DNA of 9,058 nt, from contig CAJKOS010000069.1 in the NCBI GenBank assembly GCA_905201565.1, positions 1 to 9,058 on the forward strand. The letters run 5' to 3'. Below the pieces are notes generated by a model that saw nothing but the letters and a program-made list of their open reading frames with translations, had not been told where the DNA came from and searched no databases. Positions 1 to 6,572 of this stretch are shown one piece after another. The translations under genes and the position numbers were made by a program. Source of the stretch: an uncultured Erysipelotrichaceae bacterium (GTDB lineage: Bacteria; Bacillota_I; Bacilli_A; Erysipelotrichales; Erysipelotrichaceae). Within the stretch, counting starts at the first letter, position 1; each line of letters begins with the position of its first letter.

Positions 1-984
1 ACGGTCAACACGCCGGATGATATGGCGCGCCTCAATATCGGCGGCAAGCGTGTGACGGCCGAAGCGATCCAGAACTGGAAAGAAGAACACGGTTACGACA
101 AACCGCTGCTCTGGAATGAGAAGGCCAAAGGCTCAGACAAGCTTACGGATACGATTTTTTGGCAGCACAGTGCGCGGCTGATGGTCGGAGACCTCGGTGC
201 ATCGGACGCGGGACGTGACATTGCTTATGAAATCAAAAACCGAATGTGGCCTTCGGTTGCTTTGGCGTTTCCGACCTTTTTGCTCGGCGTCTTCGTGATT
301 GTCGTGTTTTCTTTAGGTTTAGTGTTCTTCCGGCACACGAAGCTTGAGATCGGAGGCGTGGTCTTTGCCATTGTCATGATGTCGGTCTCTTCGCTTTTCT
401 ACATTATTTTCGGCCAGTGGCTTTTCTCAAAAGTTCTGCGGCTTGTTCCGATCTCAGGTTTTGAGACGGGAACGGCCATGATTTCGTTCCTGATTCTTCC
501 GATTGCGATCGGCGTTTTCTCTCGCATCGGAGGCGATGCGCTGCTGTACCGCTCGATGTTCCTGGAAGAAATCAACAAGGATTACGATGTTATTTTCGCA
601 ACACTTGACACCCATGGAGATGATTATCTCAACACAAGAGAAGGCAGATATCTTCCGGTAGAACATTGCATTAAGGATAGTGCAGGATGGAAGCTGCATA
701 GCGATGTTGAAAAGGCATTGCTTGCCCATAATGCCTGCATCATCGAAAAGCCGACATTTGGCAGCCAGGTACTGGTCGATAAGATCAATGCTCTGCGCCC
801 GGACAGTGTGACATTTGTTGGTCTGTGTACGGATATCTGTGTGGTGTCCAATGCATTGATGGTCAAGAATACACTCTATGAAACAGAAGTGAATGTTGTC
901 GAAAAGGCAACCGCTGGTGTAACAGAAGAAAAGAAACAGGCAGCACTGGAAACGATGCATTCCTGTCAGATTAATATCATCTAA
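1..984 (+). CDS. Chimeric frame: peptide ABC transporter permease N-part joined to C-terminal part of nicotinamidase
   Basis: The frame is open from base 1, so the true start probably lies upstream; the first ATG is at 22 (residue 1 below). Residues 1-188 resemble OppB/DppB permeases: an extracytoplasmic region with GDLG (56-59), membrane segments near 77-103, 110-131 and 151-168, then LYRSMFLEEINKDY, which in this family normally continues into the cytoplasmic EAA loop (VRTARAKG-like). That loop and the last helices are absent. From about residue 184 the protein is an isochorismatase-fold nicotinamidase, which deamidates nicotinamide to nicotinate. Metal-site residues D196, H198 and H215, the catalytic Lys candidate K243 (EKPTFGS) and nucleophile C273 (CTDICVV) are present, but the N-terminal VVDMQxDF segment with the catalytic Asp is missing. 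Neither half should be active. The nicotinamidase half directly precedes pncB and fits the NAD salvage operon. An assembly chimera is more likely than a natural fusion. Confidence 0.8.
   Translation, partial: TVNTPDDMARLNIGGKRVTAEAIQNWKEEHGYDKPLLWNEKAKGSDKLTDTIFWQHSARLMVGDLGASDAGRDIAYEIKNRMWPSVALAFPTFLLGVFVIVVFSLGLVFFRHTKLEIGGVVFAIVMMSVSSLFYIIFGQWLFSKVLRLVPISGFETGTAMISFLILPIAIGVFSRIGGDALLYRSMFLEEINKDYDVIFATLDTHGDDYLNTREGRYLPVEHCIKDSAGWKLHSDVEKALLAHNACIIEKPTFGSQVLVDKINALRPDSVTFVGLCTDICVVSNALMVKNTLYETEVNVVEKATAGVTEEKKQAALETMHSCQINII
571..586 (+). other. Junction between permease and nicotinamidase sequence
   Basis: The sequence atcaacaaggattacg encodes INKDY. It reads naturally as the end of an OppB-type 'EEINKDY' stretch and equally as the run-in to the nicotinamidase strand 'DYDVIFATLDTH'. 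The family switch therefore lies in or right beside these 16 bases. The reading frame is kept across the join. Upstream DNA is richer in G+C and CpG than downstream DNA. This looks like a microhomology join; whether it is biological or an assembly artefact cannot be told from the sequence alone. Confidence 0.65.
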
Positions 985-990
985 AGGAGA
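984..990 (+). promoter_or_regulatory. Ribosome binding site of pncB
   Basis: AAGGAGA begins on the last base of the upstream TAA stop codon and lies 5 bases before the ATG at 996. This supports that start and suggests that pncB is translated directly after the nicotinamidase frame in one transcript. Confidence 0.8.
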
Positions 991-995
991 AGATT

Positions 996-2513
996 ATGAG
1001 TAACATCCATGTTGAACCGTACATTCCCGATGAAGACTATGATAATCCGGCAATGGTCACGGACTTTTATGAATTCACAATGGCAAACTGCCTCTATTTA
1101 CATGGCTATAAAGATACGACCATGGTCTTTGATATGTTCTTCCGCAAGAATCCGGATGACCTTGGCTATTCCATCAGCTGTGGGCAGAGAAAACTGATCA
1201 GATTCCTGGAAAACTACCATTTCACTGATCGTGATATCCAGTGGCTGCGCTATAAGGGCATGTCCGAAGAATTCTGTGAGTATCTGAAAACCTACAAGTG
1301 GAAGGGCGATGTGTATATGCTTAAAGAAGGTACGGTTGCCTATCCTCAGGTACCGATGGTGAGAATTGAATGTGATATGGCAGGAGCGATTCTTATCGAG
1401 ACTTATCTTTTACAGACGATGAACTTTCACAGCCTCATCGCAACAAAAGCAACCCGTATAACAGGTCTTTCTACCCATACACCTCGCAATGTCATGGAAT
1501 TTGGCACAAGGCGGGCACAGGGAGAAAGTGCAGGCAATGATGGAGCATATGCCGCCATTCTTGGTGGCTGTATTGGTACGGCAAACTGCCTTGCGGAAAT
1601 GAAATATGGACCAGATGTCAAAGCGGTAGGTACAATTGCCCATTCATTTATTGAATTCTATCCAAGTGAATACGAAGCATTTAAGGCATATGCACAAACC
1701 TATCCGGATAATGTTTCATTGTTACTGGATACATATTCCATCTTTGAAAGCGGACTTCCAAATCTCATCCGCATTGATGATGAACTCATTGCCAAATACC
1801 CGGATGATCCAAACAAGCGTGTCAAGAGTGCCCGCATTGACTCTGGTGACCTTGCAAGAGGCTATAAGAAGCTGCGTAAGGCATTAGATAAAGCAGGCAA
1901 GCCATATATTAAACTTGTCGCATCCAACTCCCTTGATGAAAAGAAGATGAGCAACATGGAAATGTATGAAGATGCCCATTTTGATTCCTATGGAGTAGGA
2001 GAAAAGCTCATCACTTCCGCAACAGATCCGGTATTTGGCGGTGTGTACAAACTGGTCGCTGTGAAAAATGAAGATGGTTCCTATACTCCAAAGATGAAGT
2101 GCTCTGACTCTGCTTCCAAAGCCATCATTCCAGGCAAACTCATGGCATGGCGTGTGTTCGATGCGGAAGGAAAGGGACAGTGTGATGTTATTTCCCTCGA
2201 TGATGAGGTCATTGAACCTGGTAAGCCGTTAGAAGTGATCAACCTTGACATGGATGAATTTGACAGGCGTAAGATCATCATTCCGGTCACGGTAGAAAAG
2301 TTATTGGTACCACATATGATCAACGGTGAAGTGGTGATTGATCTTCCGACGATTGCCGAAAAGAAAGCCTATATCAAAGACCAGCTGGAAAACCGTGTCT
2401 GGGAGTCAGAACTACGACCAGAAATGCCGCATAAGCACTATGTGGACCTCACTCTTAAGGTTGCAGAGCTTCGTAGCAAACTGTATCGCCAATACCATGG
2501 AGGAGAGATATGA
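996..2513 (+). CDS. pncB: Nicotinate phosphoribosyltransferase
   Basis: This 505-residue cytosolic enzyme joins nicotinate and PRPP, with ATP hydrolysis, to make nicotinate mononucleotide; it is the committed step of the Preiss-Handler route. Seen in the sequence: the N-terminal DFYEFTMA motif typical of the family, MEFGTRRAQG (residues 167-176), GTIAHSFIEF with H216 in the position of the histidine that is phosphorylated in the family, and ARIDSGDLA (RIDSGDL at 280-286) for phosphate/PRPP binding. It is about 100 residues longer than the E. coli enzyme and matches the longer form found in many Gram-positive bacteria. The start at 996 has a good ribosome binding site. The stop overlaps the nadD start by four bases (ATGA), and the RBS of nadD lies inside the pncB 3' end, indicating translational coupling. 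The upstream nicotinamidase supplies its substrate and the downstream NadD uses its product. Confidence 0.95.
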   Translation: MSNIHVEPYIPDEDYDNPAMVTDFYEFTMANCLYLHGYKDTTMVFDMFFRKNPDDLGYSISCGQRKLIRFLENYHFTDRDIQWLRYKGMSEEFCEYLKTYKWKGDVYMLKEGTVAYPQVPMVRIECDMAGAILIETYLLQTMNFHSLIATKATRITGLSTHTPRNVMEFGTRRAQGESAGNDGAYAAILGGCIGTANCLAEMKYGPDVKAVGTIAHSFIEFYPSEYEAFKAYAQTYPDNVSLLLDTYSIFESGLPNLIRIDDELIAKYPDDPNKRVKSARIDSGDLARGYKKLRKALDKAGKPYIKLVASNSLDEKKMSNMEMYEDAHFDSYGVGEKLITSATDPVFGGVYKLVAVKNEDGSYTPKMKCSDSASKAIIPGKLMAWRVFDAEGKGQCDVISLDDEVIEPGKPLEVINLDMDEFDRRKIIIPVTVEKLLVPHMINGEVVIDLPTIAEKKAYIKDQLENRVWESELRPEMPHKHYVDLTLKVAELRSKLYRQYHGGEI

Positions 2514-3139
2514 TACGGGCTGTTGCCATTGGTGGAGCTTTCAACCCACCAACTATTGCCCATATATCACTTGCCCATTATGCCATGAAGGCAGCAGGTG
2601 CTGAAAAAGCCATCTTTATTCCTAGCAGAATGGATTATGTTCTCGATGAACAGAAGAAGAACTTTTCGTTTACAAATGAAGAACGCCTGGAAATGCTGGA
2701 ACGTATTGCTTTCAACAGGGAATGGATGGATGTCTGTCCCTATGAAATAGAAGCTGACCATCAGCCAAGGACCTATGAAACACTATGCAGAATCAGAGAA
2801 GATGGGTATGAGGTGAAGCTTGTCTTTGGTTCCGATAAATTGAAGGAACTTGAGTATGGCTGGAAGTATGTGGATAAACTCTGCAAAGAGTTTGGCATCA
2901 TTTGTTTTTCAAGAGGTGATGACTCCGCTTCCAACATCATCCGTGATGATCCTTATCTCCATTCTCTTTCCGATTACATCACATGCATCAAAACACCAGA
3001 AAAGTTCCGCAACATCTCTTCCACAAAGGCAAGAGGTCTATACATCACCCTGAAGGATCATCCAGATGACAAAAAGGCTGAGCAGGAACTGAGAAGAATA
3101 TTGCCTGAGGAACTCGATGGCTTAAAGGAGTGGTTATGA
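2510..3139 (+). CDS. nadD: Nicotinate-nucleotide adenylyltransferase (NadD-like)
   Basis: This 209-residue cytosolic nucleotidyltransferase is expected to transfer AMP from ATP to nicotinate mononucleotide, giving nicotinate adenine dinucleotide. The N-terminus has GGAFNPPTIAH (residues 8-18), matching the GGxFDPxHxGH nucleotide-binding loop, and ISSTKAR (169-175) matches the family's ISSTxxR signature near the C-terminus. Length is normal for NadD. The odd point is the HxGH motif, which reads T15-I-A-H18: the first His is Thr (as in the TxGH of phosphopantetheine adenylyltransferase) and the Gly is Ala. The substrate is therefore assigned largely from its place between pncB and nadE. The start is set by AGGAGAG at 2501-2507 and the ATGA overlap with pncB; the stop overlaps the nadE start in the same way. 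A related nucleotidyltransferase with another substrate cannot be excluded, but the pathway context argues against it. Confidence 0.85.
   Translation: MIRAVAIGGAFNPPTIAHISLAHYAMKAAGAEKAIFIPSRMDYVLDEQKKNFSFTNEERLEMLERIAFNREWMDVCPYEIEADHQPRTYETLCRIREDGYEVKLVFGSDKLKELEYGWKYVDKLCKEFGIICFSRGDDSASNIIRDDPYLHSLSDYITCIKTPEKFRNISSTKARGLYITLKDHPDDKKAEQELRRILPEELDGLKEWL
3124..3130 (+). promoter_or_regulatory. Ribosome binding site that sets the nadE start
   Basis: AAAGGAG lies 5 bases before the ATG at 3136, inside the nadD 3' end. A GTG at 3130 in the same frame overlaps this site, so the ATG at 3136, which forms an ATGA overlap with the nadD stop, is the better start. Confidence 0.8.
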
Positions 3140-5088
3140 TACAAAATCATATGATGAAAGCTGGTACCGCTGTACCGCATCTCAAGGTGGCTGACCCACA
3201 CTACAATGCCAGGGAAATCATTTCCATCATCAAAAAACATGATGACTGTGGTCTTCTTGTATTCCCGGAACTTTGCATCAGCGGGTATACATGTGCAGAT
3301 CTTTTCCAGAATAGAACACTATTGGATGGGTGCCTGAATGCCCTGAAGGATATCACAACAGCGACTGAAACAATCAGAGGTCTCACCATCTTTGTGGGCA
3401 TGCCCATCTATTATGAAAATGCCCTGTACAACTGTGCTGTTGCGATTTCAGAAGGACATGTCCTTGCGGTTATTCCAAAGGTCCATGTGCCGATGTATGG
3501 TGAGTTCTATGAAGGCAGATGGTTTACATCTGGCAAGTCCGTGATTGGAAGAACAATAAACATAGATGGTGAGGAAGTACCATTTGGTATTGATATACTT
3601 CTTGAATCGCAGAATGGAACACTGGTTGGAGCTGAGATTTGTGAAGACCTCTGGGTTCCTGACAAACCAGGTACACATGCCTGCCTTGCTGGGGCTGAGG
3701 TGATGGTCAACCTTTCTGCTTCTGATGAACTGATTGGTAAAAGTGAATACAGGCATAACATGGTAGCTATGCAGAGTGCTTCCTGTTATTGTGCATACCT
3801 CTATGTATCAGGTGGTACAGATGAGTCGAGTACTGATCTTGTTTTCTCGGGTCATAGTATCCTTGCGGAAAATGGTACGGTTCTCAAAGAAACCATCTTT
3901 GAAGAAAAGCCATGTGTTACAACAGCTCTTTTCGATATTGACCGTATCCGCTATAATCGCATGCACCAGAATACATTTGCAAGTGAAGACAATGACTGGT
4001 ACAGACATGTAACCTGTGCAATCAAAACTGCAGGTGAGGAATCTATTACGGTTTCTTCGATGAAAGACATACTGGAACAGGAACAATACTTTGTGGCAAA
4101 AAATCCCTTTGTTCCGGCAGATGATAAAGAAAGGGGCAGACGCTGCAAACAGATATTGCGTATTCAGGCAAGTGGCTTAGCGACAAGGGTGCGTTCTACT
4201 GGCATTCATAATCTTGTGATTGGCATATCGGGTGGTCTTGATTCGACATTAGCACTTGTAGTATGCCATGAGGCAAAGAAGATTGAACCATCGATTCATA
4301 TCATTGCCATCACAATGCCAAACCGTGGAAATACAACATCCCATACGTATAACAATGCATTGACACTTATGAACCTGCTTGCGGATGAAGTGAGGGAAAT
4401 ACCGATTGAAGAAGGTGTAAACAGCCATCTCAAAGATATTGGTCATAGCCTTTCTTATCAGGGAGAAGGGGATACAGCCTATGAAAATGCCCAGGCAAGA
4501 ATGCGCACCTATATCCTGATGGACATTGCTAATATGGAAAATGGATTAGTGGTAGGTACAGGTGACTTGTCAGAACTTGCCTTAGGGTGGTGTACATACA
4601 ATGGTGACCACATGTCCATGTATGGGGTCAATGCATCTGTTCCAAAAACGCTGGTGCAGTATATCTGCCGCAGCTATGCAGAGACTTGTGGCAATGAGGC
4701 ATTACAGGAAGTGCTCATTTCCATCTGCGATACACCAATTACCCCAGAACTTACGCCAAGTGCAGGCGGACAGATTGCCCAGAAGACAGAAGAAAAGATT
4801 GGCAAGTATGACCTGAATGATTTCTTCCTGTTCTATACATTGCGATATGGCATGGATCCGGAAATGATCATGGCACTTGCCATGAAGGCATATGGCATTG
4901 ACTTGGAAACAACGAAAGAAGCCATGCTGCGGTTTACAAACCGGTTTTTTCACCAGCAGTTCAAGAGAAGCTGTCTGCCAGATGGACCAAAGGTTGGTTC
5001 GGTTACATTATCTCCACGTGGTGACTGGCGTATGCCAAGTGATGCCTCCTGTGCACTATGGTTGAACAAGATCAAAGAAGCAGAGTAG
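3136..5088 (+). CDS. nadE: Glutamine-dependent NAD+ synthetase
   Basis: This 650-residue two-domain enzyme makes NAD+ from nicotinate adenine dinucleotide, ATP and glutamine, the last step of the pathway. Residues ~1-290 form a carbon-nitrogen hydrolase (glutaminase) domain with the expected Glu-Lys-Cys triad: E45 in FPELCISGY, K115 in IPKVHVPMYGEFYEGRWF and C169 in GAEICEDLW. Residues ~330-650 form the ATP-pyrophosphatase synthetase domain, with the SGGLDS loop at 365-370 and VVGTGDLSELALGW further on. Length fits the long, glutaminase-containing class (as in Mycobacterium), in contrast to the short ammonia-dependent NadE of Bacillus. Ammonia should be channelled between the two domains. It is the last gene of the operon, coupled to nadD by a four-base overlap, and its stop codon sits in the loop of the operon terminator. 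No lesions are seen and all key residues are present. Confidence 0.95.
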   Translation: MIQNHMMKAGTAVPHLKVADPHYNAREIISIIKKHDDCGLLVFPELCISGYTCADLFQNRTLLDGCLNALKDITTATETIRGLTIFVGMPIYYENALYNCAVAISEGHVLAVIPKVHVPMYGEFYEGRWFTSGKSVIGRTINIDGEEVPFGIDILLESQNGTLVGAEICEDLWVPDKPGTHACLAGAEVMVNLSASDELIGKSEYRHNMVAMQSASCYCAYLYVSGGTDESSTDLVFSGHSILAENGTVLKETIFEEKPCVTTALFDIDRIRYNRMHQNTFASEDNDWYRHVTCAIKTAGEESITVSSMKDILEQEQYFVAKNPFVPADDKERGRRCKQILRIQASGLATRVRSTGIHNLVIGISGGLDSTLALVVCHEAKKIEPSIHIIAITMPNRGNTTSHTYNNALTLMNLLADEVREIPIEEGVNSHLKDIGHSLSYQGEGDTAYENAQARMRTYILMDIANMENGLVVGTGDLSELALGWCTYNGDHMSMYGVNASVPKTLVQYICRSYAETCGNEALQEVLISICDTPITPELTPSAGGQIAQKTEEKIGKYDLNDFFLFYTLRYGMDPEMIMALAMKAYGIDLETTKEAMLRFTNRFFHQQFKRSCLPDGPKVGSVTLSPRGDWRMPSDASCALWLNKIKEAE

Positions 5089-5102
5089 TTCTGCTTCTTT
5101 TT
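5074..5102 (+). terminator. Rho-independent terminator of the NAD salvage operon
   Basis: The 11-base stem AAAGAAGCAGA / TCTGCTTCTTT (5074-5084 and 5090-5100) is perfect, with a 5-base loop GTAGT, and runs into five T bases (5098-5102). The nadE stop codon TAG (5086-5088) lies inside the loop, so the last codons of nadE form the left arm. A terminating ribosome would cover the hairpin, which may link translation to termination efficiency. Confidence 0.85.
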
Positions 5103-5117
5103 CAGTTTCATCCAAAA

Positions 5118-5146
5118 TTCACGCAATTCATAACAAAGATGATAAG
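5118..5146 (+). promoter_or_regulatory. Weak sigma-70-type promoter candidate for the AI-2E-family gene
   Basis: TTCACG (5118-5123) and GATAAG (5141-5146) are separated by exactly 17 bases; each matches the consensus at four of six positions. It lies after the operon terminator and before the next gene, where a promoter is expected. Transcription would begin almost at the ribosome binding site, leaving a very short leader, so this is tentative. The gene could also be read by leakage from the operon. Confidence 0.2.
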
Positions 5147-5154
5147 ATAGCAAT

Positions 5155-5162
5155 AAGGAGGA
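5155..5162 (+). promoter_or_regulatory. Ribosome binding site supporting the GTG start at 5169
   Basis: AAGGAGGA is a near-perfect Shine-Dalgarno sequence 6 bases before GTG 5169. The ATG at 5164 is out of frame and too close to the site, so the GTG is the likely start. Confidence 0.75.
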
Positions 5163-5168
5163 TATGTT

Positions 5169-6269
5169 GTGCATATTCGTAAAGAAAGATATCTTTTGAT
5201 TTTATTTGCGGGCATAGTGCTTGCCATGGCTTTGCATATAGATATGGTACTTTCCATATTGCAATGGATTTTCGATCTTATCATTCCTTTGGGTGTTGGA
5301 CTGTTGCTGGCATTTGTGCTCAATGCACCAATCAGTGGTCTATATCGTATCATCACAAAACATTTTTTTATCCCAAAAGATGAAAAACAGAAAAAGATGC
5401 TGAATATGTTTTGTCTTGTGGTGGTACTGGCTTTTATTGCCTTTCTGATTGCCATTGCCGTCATTATGTTTATCCCTGCGCTTGTTGAATCTGCTCAGAG
5501 CATCATTCCACTATTGATAGAGAAACTTCCGGAATTTCTGGACCTCCTGAGCCAGTATGGCATAGATGTTTCATTAGCGGAAAAGGTATTATCCAGTATT
5601 GATTTTGCTGAATTATCAGCTAATGCGAGCGAATTGTTGTCTTCTACCATTCGCATTGCCAGTGTTACCATATCTGGACTGTTCAATTTTATCTTTGGAC
5701 TTGTCATTGGAATTTATATGTTGTTGAGCAGACATACATTGCTTAGACAAATCCGTATGCTGATGCGGGCATGGCTCAATGACAGGATTATCCTCAAAAT
5801 CGATTATGTCTTAAATCTGATTCAGACAACCTATACAAAGTTCTTGTTTGGGCAATGTGTTGAAGCATGTATTCTCGGTTTCCTCATTTTTATCACATTC
5901 ACTTTACTGAATCTTCCCTATGCAGGACTTGTCGGTTTTCTTACTGCGCTGTTTGCCTTTGTGCCTTATGTTGGTGCGTTTGTATCCTGTCTTATCGGTG
6001 CATTCCTGACACTCTTAGCAGATCCATCACGTGTCCTCATCTGTATCATCGCATACCTGGTAGTACAGTTTGTTGAAAACCAGTTCATCTATCCGCATGT
6101 TGTAGGCAGTTCTGTAGGACTTGCGCCACTATGGACACTTATTGCGGCATTGCTTGGAGGTAACCTCTTCGGTTTACCAGGTATCATCTTCTTTATTCCA
6201 CTCACTGCAGTTATCTTTACCATTATTCGTGATGCAACACATAAGCGGTTGTCTTTACGAAAACAATGA
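5169..6269 (+). CDS. AI-2E family (PF01594) multi-pass membrane protein
   Basis: This 366-residue integral membrane protein has membrane segments near residues 8-24, 27-52, 78-104, 163-186, 228-248, 251-280, 286-302 and 317-350. A soluble stretch at ~105-160 separates the two halves, as is usual in the family. The C-terminal half carries the family pattern: FLFGQCVEA, LFAFVPYVGAFVSCLIGA (262-279), the glutamate/asparagine pair in VQFVENQFIYPHVVGSSVGL, then GLAPLWTLIAALLGGNLFGLPGIIFFIPL. Relatives include TqsA and PerM of E. coli and YtvI-type proteins of Bacillus. Some members are reported to move autoinducer-2 and others act as ion antiporters, so the substrate here is unknown. The start is a GTG with a strong RBS. 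The gene stands alone between two terminators, and nothing around it points to quorum sensing or to NAD metabolism. Confidence 0.88.
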   Translation: MHIRKERYLLILFAGIVLAMALHIDMVLSILQWIFDLIIPLGVGLLLAFVLNAPISGLYRIITKHFFIPKDEKQKKMLNMFCLVVVLAFIAFLIAIAVIMFIPALVESAQSIIPLLIEKLPEFLDLLSQYGIDVSLAEKVLSSIDFAELSANASELLSSTIRIASVTISGLFNFIFGLVIGIYMLLSRHTLLRQIRMLMRAWLNDRIILKIDYVLNLIQTTYTKFLFGQCVEACILGFLIFITFTLLNLPYAGLVGFLTALFAFVPYVGAFVSCLIGAFLTLLADPSRVLICIIAYLVVQFVENQFIYPHVVGSSVGLAPLWTLIAALLGGNLFGLPGIIFFIPLTAVIFTIIRDATHKRLSLRKQ

Positions 6270-6375
6270 GAAATATAAGCTCCTAAAACAGATATTGCAG
6301 TAAAAGTACCGTAGGGTATTAGCTGAAAATAGTAATAGATAATAGGACGGTAAGTAAGAGAGTAATGACAGGAAC
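6270..6375 (+). other. Gene-free 3' trailer before terminator, with weak nested inverted repeats
   Basis: No coding potential is seen between the AI-2E-family stop and the terminator: stop codons are dense in all three forward frames. TACCGT (6307-6312) pairs with ACGGTA (6347-6352), and inside it TATTA (6317-6321) pairs with TAATA (6333-6337). This may be a poorly stable hairpin in the mRNA 3' end; I do not recognise it as a known RNA. Confidence 0.3.
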
Positions 6376-6403
6376 AAACTCCGGAAATGTGCCGGAGTTT
6401 TTT
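6376..6403 (+). terminator. Rho-independent terminator downstream of the AI-2E-family gene
   Basis: The perfect 9-base stem AAACTCCGG / CCGGAGTTT (6376-6384 and 6392-6400) has a 7-base loop AAATGTG and ends in six T bases (6398-6403). It lies 106 bases after the AI-2E-family stop codon and ends that transcript. The stem is symmetric enough to act partly on the opposite strand too. Confidence 0.88.
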
Positions 6404-6458
6404 ATGAATGACGTATTGCATTGAGATTTCAGGTTTTTACTCTTCTCTTTCCTGATTC

Positions 6459-6467
6459 TGCTATACT
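6459..6467 (+). promoter_or_regulatory. Extended -10 promoter for the alpha/beta hydrolase gene
   Basis: TGCTATACT combines a TGn extension with TATACT, five of six bases of the -10 consensus. No good -35 box is seen at 16-18 bases upstream, which is acceptable for an extended -10 promoter. It lies just after the terminator at 6376-6403, with transcription predicted near 6474, giving a leader of about 100 bases. Confidence 0.5.
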
Positions 6468-6473
6468 TTATTG

Positions 6474-6572
6474 CGGAAAACCGTATTGAAGCGGTATTTA
6501 ACGGGCAAAGTCACAGTGTGTGCTGGAATCTTATCCAGTGATTGAACTAGTTGAAATGGTAAGGAGCGGGAA
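6474..6572 (+). other. Leader region of the hydrolase gene with two small hairpins
   Basis: The predicted 5' untranslated leader holds two short inverted repeats: ACCG / CGGT (6480-6483 and 6492-6495) and CTGGA / TCCAG (6523-6527 and 6534-6538). A good RBS, AAGGAG (6561-6566), lies 6 bases before the ATG at 6573. I do not recognise a known riboswitch and see no T run that would make an attenuator. Confidence 0.3.

Noticed and set aside
454..960. Long minus-strand open frames opposite the nicotinamidase half and elsewhere
   Set aside because: They match no family I recognise, lack ribosome binding sites, and lie wholly opposite well-supported + strand genes.
22..984. A genuine bifunctional transporter-nicotinamidase fusion protein
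   Set aside because: Both halves lack essential parts (EAA loop and final helices; catalytic Asp segment), and base composition changes at the join. A chimeric or rearranged sequence explains this better.
3130..3138. GTG at 3130 as the nadE start
   Set aside because: It overlaps the Shine-Dalgarno sequence; the ATG at 3136 has correct spacing and forms the same ATGA overlap seen at the pncB/nadD junction.
5169..6269. Quorum-sensing (autoinducer-2) role for the AI-2E-family protein
   Set aside because: The family name does not fix the substrate, several members are ion transporters, and no luxS or lsr gene is nearby.
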